Positions 13,297 to 18,163 of a stretch of 18,163 bases of DNA are shown here, piece after piece. Location: positions 1 through 18,163 of the forward strand of contig JAKSBO010001056.1 of NCBI GenBank assembly GCA_022361095.1, in the 5' to 3' direction. This stretch comes from Desulfobacterales bacterium. GTDB lineage: Bacteria; Desulfobacterota; Desulfobacteria; Desulfobacterales; Desulfobacteraceae. The position numbers were made by a program, and so were the translations under genes. Within the stretch, counting starts at the first letter, position 1. Each line of letters opens with the position of its first letter. The notes beneath the pieces are model-generated. The model searched no databases. It worked only from the letters and a program-made list of their open reading frames with translations, and was not told the DNA's origin.

Positions 13297-15199
13297 AATA
13301 ACCCAAAAAACCGAGCCATCAGACGATAACGTCATAACGCTGCAGATAAGCCTGCGCGAACCCCCTGTCTGGAAATCCATACACGAGGAGGTTACCGTAT
13401 CCCTTGACTGCATTGAGCGATTTTGCGCCAAAGCGTCCGAATCCATTAACCAGACGCTTCCCACAGGCAAGCTCAACGGGACCGAAGGCGATATTTTAAA
13501 AGATCTGGGCGTGCTCATGTGCAACGAGCTGCTCAGCCCTGCCATAAAAAAACGGTTGCGGGAATCCGGGAAAAAGACGTTAATTCTGACCCTTGATGAA
13601 AATCTGGTCCATATTCCCTGGGAGCTGATCTGTCTGGACCGCCAGTTCCTCTGCCTGAAATTCAGCATGGGCCGCTGGGTGAAAACCCAGTGGGACCTGC
13701 ACAGGGTTGCAAGGCAGATCCCCACGGATAATTGCAAGCTTTGGATCATCGCCAATCCGGGTGGCGATCTGCCCAGTGCCGGAAAAGAGGGCATGGCGAT
13801 TTTCCGAAAGTTTTCCTGTCTGAAAAATGGCGCCAAAACCGGACCCTTATCCTCTGAGACCAGCCGGGACGACCTGTTTTTAAAAATGACGGATTTTGAC
13901 ATCATTCATTTTGCAGGCCATGTGGACTATGACCATGATCATCCTTCCGAAAGTGCCATCAAACTCAAAGAGAGTGTTTTTAAGGCCCGGGAATTTGCAA
14001 AACTGGAGGGCGGGGCTGCCATGCCGTCCCTGGTGTTTCTCAATGCCTGCCAATCGGCGTACAACAAAAATGCGGCCCCCCGGAACAAGGATGCATCATT
14101 CGGTCTGACCGATGCGTTGATACGATCCGGGGTACAGCACTATATCGGCACCCTGTGGAAAGTCTCGGATATACACAGCAGCAATTTCGCCTTAAATTTT
14201 TACGACTATTTTTTCAACGGCTACAGCGTGGGAGAAGCCGTCAATCTTGCCCGGAAAAAATCGGCAGAAAACAAAAATGATTTCTCCTGGGCAAGCTATG
14301 TCCTCTATGGCGATCCCCAGGAGACCTATTTTCCCCAAACGGCTTTCTCACCCCGGCCGGCCATTGAAAAAAGCAGTCCCGTGCCCGGCGAAAAAGAAAA
14401 AATCAGGAACCGGTCCGACGATGGGCCGCCTTCTTTGCCTGCAACCGATGACACCCCTGCTGCAAATAACAGAAAACGCGTTATGGCCCTCATTGCCCTG
14501 GTATGCATCATCACAGCCGGACTTATAACAGCGGGCCGGGGGTATCTTCAAAAAGATTCCCTTGACCACTGGAGCATGCCTGTGACAATGTCCGTGTCCG
14601 TCATGGAGCCTTCTGATGAAACGGCTAAATTTGCAGCCCATGTTCTGGAGAGCCAGTTGCATGAAAAGTGCCCCCATATACAGCTTTTAGAGCGAACCGA
14701 CTGGCAGTTGCTCAAACAGGAGTACGACATCATGTCGTCACAACTGGTTCCCCGGCGTAATAAGATTACCCCCGAACTTTTAACTGCGGCACTTTTTTTA
14801 ATCATTGACGTCAACAATGCCTCAGACCCGCCGGCACTGCTCATGCGCCTGGCAGAGACCGAAACGGGCAGCATCAGGCACAATTTTAACGAGCCCCTGT
14901 ACGACACGCTTTTCACGGAACAAAAAGAACGGCTGTGCCAAACCGTTGTAAAGACCCTTGAAAAAGACTATCCCCTGAAAGGCCGGATTATAAAACTCGA
15001 CGGCAGGGAGATCGTTTTAAACATCGGCTATGATCAGGGTGTCCGGCCGGGCCAGCGTTTTGAAGTGGTTGAAAATGGCACCATGCTGAAAATAGAAACA
15101 AGCGACGATATAAAAGCCCGCACAAGTTTTGCCAAGCAGGAACAGGTGGACAAAGCCGTATTGACAGACAATTTGCGTATCCGCAGGGTATATCCCTGA
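13271..15199 (+). CDS. CHAT-domain (caspase-like) protease with TM helix and periplasmic CsgG/FlgO-like domain
   Basis: This 642-residue protein begins with a CHAT (caspase HetF-associated with TPRs) peptidase domain (about 1-345). It has the core LDENLVHIPWELI, the catalytic His in IIHFAGH (H217) and the catalytic Cys in FLNACQSA (C260), then the GVQHYIGTLWKVSD and YVLYGDPQETYF segments typical of the fold. A low-complexity linker leads to one membrane helix (about 403-421, MALIALVCIITAGLITAG). Next comes a CsgG/FlgO-like domain (about 435-560) and a FlgT-C-like end (565-642, YPLKGRIIKLDGREIVLNIGYDQGVRPGQRF, written here as one family hallmark). Start 13271 has AGGATGGG 8 nt upstream; ATG 13262 is an alternative adding 3 residues. 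The predicted layout is a cytoplasmic protease with a periplasmic sensor. Coupled to the anti-sigma gene. Confidence 0.88.
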   Translation: MNSRALHLEITQKTEPSDDNVITLQISLREPPVWKSIHEEVTVSLDCIERFCAKASESINQTLPTGKLNGTEGDILKDLGVLMCNELLSPAIKKRLRESGKKTLILTLDENLVHIPWELICLDRQFLCLKFSMGRWVKTQWDLHRVARQIPTDNCKLWIIANPGGDLPSAGKEGMAIFRKFSCLKNGAKTGPLSSETSRDDLFLKMTDFDIIHFAGHVDYDHDHPSESAIKLKESVFKAREFAKLEGGAAMPSLVFLNACQSAYNKNAAPRNKDASFGLTDALIRSGVQHYIGTLWKVSDIHSSNFALNFYDYFFNGYSVGEAVNLARKKSAENKNDFSWASYVLYGDPQETYFPQTAFSPRPAIEKSSPVPGEKEKIRNRSDDGPPSLPATDDTPAANNRKRVMALIALVCIITAGLITAGRGYLQKDSLDHWSMPVTMSVSVMEPSDETAKFAAHVLESQLHEKCPHIQLLERTDWQLLKQEYDIMSSQLVPRRNKITPELLTAALFLIIDVNNASDPPALLMRLAETETGSIRHNFNEPLYDTLFTEQKERLCQTVVKTLEKDYPLKGRIIKLDGREIVLNIGYDQGVRPGQRFEVVENGTMLKIETSDDIKARTSFAKQEQVDKAVLTDNLRIRRVYP

Positions 15200-15208
15200 T
15201 CTTTTTTT
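15184..15208 (+). terminator. Intrinsic terminator overlapping the CHAT stop codon
   Basis: CAGGG (15184-15188) pairs with CCCTG (15194-15198) around TATAT, followed 3 nt later by seven T residues (15202-15208). The stem includes the last codons and part of the TGA stop (15197-15199). It marks the end of the CHAT transcription unit. Confidence 0.6.
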
Positions 15209-15216
15209 GTTTTATT

Positions 15217-15333
15217 TAGTGCCCGGCCGAAAATCTAAAATTTTAATCCTTGAAATACGCCTTGTATTCCGAAGGTTTTTAATTTCAGCCGTCTTGTACT
15301 CAACAAAATTTCCAGGTTTTCGGTCAGACACTA
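15217..15333. repeat. Palindromic intergenic repeat, copy C (reverse orientation)
   Basis: The 20-nt arms (15217-15236 and 15314-15333) are inverted copies with four transitions, starting TAGTG and ending CACTA. Read on the minus strand, the interior has AAAAACCTTCGGAATAC, CAAGGCG, then TTTCAAGGATTAAAATTTT, matching the block order of copies A and B. It sits 18 bp after the CHAT stop, directly behind a terminator. Confidence 0.7.
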
Positions 15334-15628
15334 CTTAGTAAACCAGAAGTGCCGAAACAGCCCCAGAGCCTTGTAAGAATGATGCCGCCCATACAAAATA
15401 TGGGTTCCATTTTATAGTTATTTCATCCTCTCAATTACCCACCAATTTTTTTATGTTTAATCTCATTTAAAAATATCTTGAAATATTATTTCCGACATTT
15501 TATAGTCCTGCAATAACTAATTGCTTACTTTATATTTAAACTACTGATTTTATAATGTTTTTTCATTGTTAAATTTATATCTAACAATGAATTGCAGATA
15601 AAAGACGAGAGTTTGCCCTAGGAGCCGG
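15334..15628. promoter_or_regulatory. AT-rich regulatory spacer before the outer membrane protein gene
   Basis: This strongly AT-rich region of about 295 bp has no coding potential. It holds a perfect TATAAT (15551-15556) that is a likely -10 box for the next gene, though no good -35 lies at the right spacing. The small inverted repeats GCAAT/ATTGC (15510-15524) are present, as is a long palindrome overlapping the expected start site (separate entry). Confidence 0.45.
15562..15591. promoter_or_regulatory. Perfect 10-bp-arm palindrome at the putative transcription start
   Basis: TTCATTGTTA and TAACAATGAA are perfect 10-bp inverted arms separated by 10 bp. The palindrome begins 6 bp after a perfect TATAAT (15551-15556) and ends 37 bp before the ATG at 15629. 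That is the place for a repressor operator or a 5'-UTR hairpin. Confidence 0.5.
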
Positions 15629-16990
15629 ATGATTTATAAAACACAGGTTGTTCTTTTGCTCTTTCTGGTTTGGGGGGGTGTTGTTTCCACACCTATTTTG
15701 GCCGATACTTCGAATGCCATACCGGCTAACAGCAATATTAGTTTTGCATTTTCCCCCAATCCTGTGGGGTCAGGGGCCAGGGCATTGGGGTTTGGGGCGT
15801 TTATCGCAGTGGCGGACGATGCCACCGCCGCTTCGTGGAATCCCGGGGGACTTGTCCAGCTAAAAAAGGCGGAGATATCCATCGTGGGGAACTATAGTTA
15901 CCAAAAGGAAGATTACGACTTTTTAGACCATCCTGAAGCAAACGGGTCCCAGTCTTCGTCTTTAACAGATCTTAATTATCTGAGTTTTACGTATCCCTTT
16001 ACACTCTGGAACCGCAACATGGTTATATCAATCAATTACCAGCGGCTTTATGATTTTACGTTAAAGGAAAGTTATCAATATACAACTCAGGCCCTTAATC
16101 CGGTAACTTTGATACCTTATGACGGTTTCTATTGGAATAATCAGAGCAATTACCATCAATCAGGTAATCTCTCAGCCGTAGGCATTGCCTACGGAGTTGA
16201 AATCATTCCACAGCATCTTTCGTTTGGCATTACGATCAATATCTGGAATGATGATCTTTGTGACAATAGCTGGAAACAAACCGAAACGGGTTCATCTGTG
16301 GGATCCTATTTTGGTCGGATTGTTAAAGAAGTTAACTATGTGGCCCAGCATAATTATGTTTTTAAAGGGTTAAACTATAATTTGGGGCTGTTGTGGCGCA
16401 GCAAGAATAAAAAATTTTCCTTGGGCGCCGTATATAAATCACCGTTTACTGCTGACCTGAAACATGAATTCGACGGTCAGTATACAGGCTATGAGGATAC
16501 ACACATGACCATGGAAGAAGAACTCGAAATGCCCATGTCCTATGGTATCGGCGCAGCCTATCGGTTTTCTGACAGATTCACGATCTCAGCAGATGTGTAC
16601 AGAACCCATTGGGATCAATTTCTCTTAAAACAGGCAGACGGCACTAAGATTTCAGCGGTGACTGCCAAATCACAGGGAAAATCCGATGTTGATCCCACCT
16701 GCCAGGTTAGGCTGGGTGGTGAGTATCTTTTAATCAACAAAAATAAACATTATGTAATTCCCTTAAGAATGGGCCTTTTTTATGATCCCTCCCCTGCAGA
16801 AAACAACCCGGATGATTATTACGGATTCAGCCTGGGGACAGGATTTGCCAAAGGAAGAGTTGTTTTTGACATTGCAGCGCAATATCGCTTTGGCAAGGAT
16901 GTGGGAGACTCGGTTTTTCCAGATCATAATTTTTCCCAGAATGTAGATGAATTCAAGGTTTATTCATCCATTATCATCCATTGGGATTAA
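15629..16990 (+). CDS. FadL/OMPP1-family outer membrane protein
   Basis: This 453-residue protein has a Sec signal peptide (about 1-25, ending near ILADTS). A segment near residues 43-74 then reads NPVGSGARALGFGAF followed by ADDATAASWNPGGL, the signature of the OMPP1/FadL/TodX group of 14-strand barrels that take up hydrophobic compounds such as fatty acids or aromatics. Alternating beta-strand patterns run to the C-terminal YSSIIIHWD. Length fits the family (about 420-480). The start ATG has AGGAGCC 4-10 nt upstream. Its expression may be controlled by the palindrome at 15562-15591. The substrate is unknown; some close relatives act in envelope assembly rather than transport. No obvious operon partner, as the next gene starts 85 nt downstream and is unrelated. 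Confidence 0.87.
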   Translation: MIYKTQVVLLLFLVWGGVVSTPILADTSNAIPANSNISFAFSPNPVGSGARALGFGAFIAVADDATAASWNPGGLVQLKKAEISIVGNYSYQKEDYDFLDHPEANGSQSSSLTDLNYLSFTYPFTLWNRNMVISINYQRLYDFTLKESYQYTTQALNPVTLIPYDGFYWNNQSNYHQSGNLSAVGIAYGVEIIPQHLSFGITINIWNDDLCDNSWKQTETGSSVGSYFGRIVKEVNYVAQHNYVFKGLNYNLGLLWRSKNKKFSLGAVYKSPFTADLKHEFDGQYTGYEDTHMTMEEELEMPMSYGIGAAYRFSDRFTISADVYRTHWDQFLLKQADGTKISAVTAKSQGKSDVDPTCQVRLGGEYLLINKNKHYVIPLRMGLFYDPSPAENNPDDYYGFSLGTGFAKGRVVFDIAAQYRFGKDVGDSVFPDHNFSQNVDEFKVYSSIIIHWD

Positions 16991-17074
16991 CGAAATATAT
17001 GGTAAGCAGCACCGGGGTTAAGCATATTTTATAACATCATGACAATTTAACAGCACAAAGGAGGATGAAACAAA

Positions 17075-17572
17075 TTGGAAACAAATACTTCTGCTAAAGA
17101 GCTGGCTTCTGCCGTTTATAAAAAAACCAAGAAAGATTTGAGAAAAAAAAAAAAAAAAAAGGGCCATTCCATTGAAAAAAGAATTAACAAAATCCAGGTT
17201 GGGGCAGACGAAGAGACCTTTATCAGTTTTGTGCTCTCCGATACCTTCCCGGATGAATTCAAGGATGGAGAAAGCGTCGGTTTTGTCGATGTGTCTGGAT
17301 TTGGTGACAGATTGCCTGACGGACAGTACGAGGTCAAAATATATTTTGATGAAGACAATCACGATAAGCAAAGTGAATTCATCAACGTAACAACCGGGAA
17401 ACAATATTATTTTGATACGGATACTAGAAAAATAAAAGTACCTAAGGGGATAAATGCCTGTGAATACAGTATTAAAAAAGGCTGCACCTGGATCACGGTT
17501 CTCATGGTAACCCTTCACGGTGATGCTTTTCTTGTCGATGTCTGCTTAGATTGTCCAGAATGTTATGGTTAA
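17075..17572 (+). CDS. Small Lys-rich protein with Cys-rich C-terminus, contains A18 tract
   Basis: This 165-residue hypothetical protein starts at a TTG (17075), 10 nt after a strong GGAGG (17060-17064). An ATG at 17065 is in another frame and stops after 10 codons. The N-terminal 30 residues are Lys-rich and include a Lys run encoded by 18 consecutive A residues (17143-17160). From residue about 30 a mixed beta domain follows (EETFISFVLSDTFPDEF), ending in a CLDCPEC cluster that could bind metal or form disulfides. I do not recognise the family. A paralog begins near the window end (17904-18163) with the shared part GHSIEKRI, then ADEETFISFV. There is no signal peptide here, although the paralog has one; a frameshift or loss at the 5' end is possible. 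Confidence 0.65.
   Translation: METNTSAKELASAVYKKTKKDLRKKKKKKGHSIEKRINKIQVGADEETFISFVLSDTFPDEFKDGESVGFVDVSGFGDRLPDGQYEVKIYFDEDNHDKQSEFINVTTGKQYYFDTDTRKIKVPKGINACEYSIKKGCTWITVLMVTLHGDAFLVDVCLDCPECYG
17143..17160 (+). repeat. A18 homopolymer inside a coding region
   Basis: Eighteen consecutive A residues lie within the reading frame of the small protein gene, near codon 24-29. Such runs are prone to replication and transcription slippage, and also to sequencing length errors. One added or lost A would shift the frame. Confidence 0.9.
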
Positions 17573-17903
17573 TCTTTGTAAGTTGTCAACCCGTTACTGA
17601 TGCCGACAGAACACCTTCTATTCCTGGTAGCGGATTCTTTGAATGAGATTTGTGTGCCGGGACAATTCACCGACTCCTTGTGAATCTCGGTTTGGGAGCA
17701 GGCTACAGTCCACTGCAGCAGATATTGTTGTGGATGTAATGGAGGCTTGCAAAAATGCGGTCACCCCATCTCCCTTTCTCTGGACAGACGGCATCCCCCG
17801 GAAGATCTTATCCGGGCAAATGTAACAAGAAAATAAATAATCAACGTGTAATCGGCCTAATATTGTTGTCTTAAAAAACTTATATTTAAGGAGCAAAATA
17901 AAA
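17573..17903. other. Intergenic region between the two paralogs, no clear gene
   Basis: I see no convincing gene. Small inverted repeats occur: ATTCAC/GTGAAT (17665-17670 and 17680-17685), and CCCGGA/TCCGGG around AGATCTTA near 17796-17815, without T-runs. The 60-codon frame at 17643-17825 has no ribosome-binding site and no recognisable product. The AAGGAG at 17888-17893 serves the next gene. Confidence 0.5.
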
Positions 17904-18163
17904 ATGAAGAAAAAAATTTCAGGTGTTATCGCCGGACTTTTTCTAATCGTTGGGCTAACCCAATTCGGGTATGCTGCTGACTCGGCCTCTGATTATAATG
18001 ACGATGGCAGTTCATCCGATACGGTAAACGTATCTGCTTTCTCCATTTACACTAAAACACTTACCAATTTGATGAAAGCAGCAAAAAGATGGATCATTCC
18101 ATTGAACAAAGAATTGGTAAAATTAAAATAGGGATAGATGAGGAGACCTTTATCAGTTTTGTA
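17904..18163 (+). pseudogene. Paralog of the Lys-rich small protein gene: secreted, frameshifted, cut by window end
   Basis: The ATG (17904) has AAGGAG 11-16 nt upstream. The first 24 residues are a typical Sec signal (MKKKISGVIAGLFLIVG, then FGYA before AD). The frame continues to TAG at 18129-18131 (75 residues). From 18092, reading one base earlier gives DHSIEQRIGKI, then IDEETFISFV up to the window end, which matches residues 30-54 of the gene at 17075. Adding one A to the run at 18083-18087 would join the signal peptide to this conserved domain. The gene is therefore a frameshifted copy, a slippage-switched gene, or has a sequencing error. Its 3' part lies outside the window. Confidence 0.7.

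Noticed and set aside
13018..13905. Long open frame on the minus strand opposite the anti-sigma and CHAT genes
   Set aside because: Both + strand genes have clear family motifs across this stretch; the minus frame shows none.
17643..17825. 60-codon + strand frame in the spacer between the small-protein paralogs
   Set aside because: No ribosome-binding site, no recognisable motif, and composition not clearly coding.

Overview
The window looks like a piece of chromosome from a mesophilic Gram-negative bacterium, most likely a deltaproteobacterial sulfate reducer (Desulfobacterota, Desulfobacteraceae-like). This is inferred from the moderate GC content, the outer-membrane and lipoprotein genes, the PAS-LuxR regulators, the CHAT/ECF gene content and the long palindromic intergenic repeats. 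No rRNA, complete tRNA, CRISPR array or intact insertion sequence was seen. Almost all genes lie on the + strand; only the beta-hydroxyacid dehydrogenase at 8543-9409 is on the minus strand.

Region 1 (1-6291): a PAS-LuxR regulator is followed by three tandem, near-identical 47-residue acidic peptides spaced exactly 214 bp apart. Then comes a translationally coupled LolD/MacB-type ATPase, a large FtsX-family permease and a CrtC/AttH-type lipocalin lipoprotein. A palindrome lies at about -60 of a plausible peptide promoter, which fits control by an activator such as the upstream regulator.

Region 2 (6292-9409): uracil salvage (upp-uraA), then a convergent 2-hydroxy-3-oxopropionate/glyoxylate reductase-like gene. 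The two transcription units are separated by a 125-bp near-perfect palindromic repeat.

Region 3 (9410-15333): a spacer of about 500 bp is followed by a four-gene cassette. It encodes a large lipoprotein (TPR, Ig-like and CsgG/FlgO-like domains), an ECF-type sigma factor (ATGA overlap), a zinc-finger (HxxxCxxC) anti-sigma-like protein and a membrane-spanning CHAT (caspase-like) protease. The protease's periplasmic end resembles the lipoprotein's C-terminal half. I infer a signalling module in which an envelope signal is passed to a sigma factor by proteolysis; this is the best candidate for an undescribed system. Two more members of the palindromic repeat family lie inside and just after the cassette.

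Region 4 (15334-18163): an AT-rich regulatory spacer with a 10-bp-arm palindrome precedes a FadL/OMPP1-type outer membrane protein. After it come two paralogous small-protein genes of unknown function. The first carries an A18 homopolymer in its reading frame. The second has a Sec signal peptide and is frameshifted at the equivalent A-rich position, and it runs off the window.
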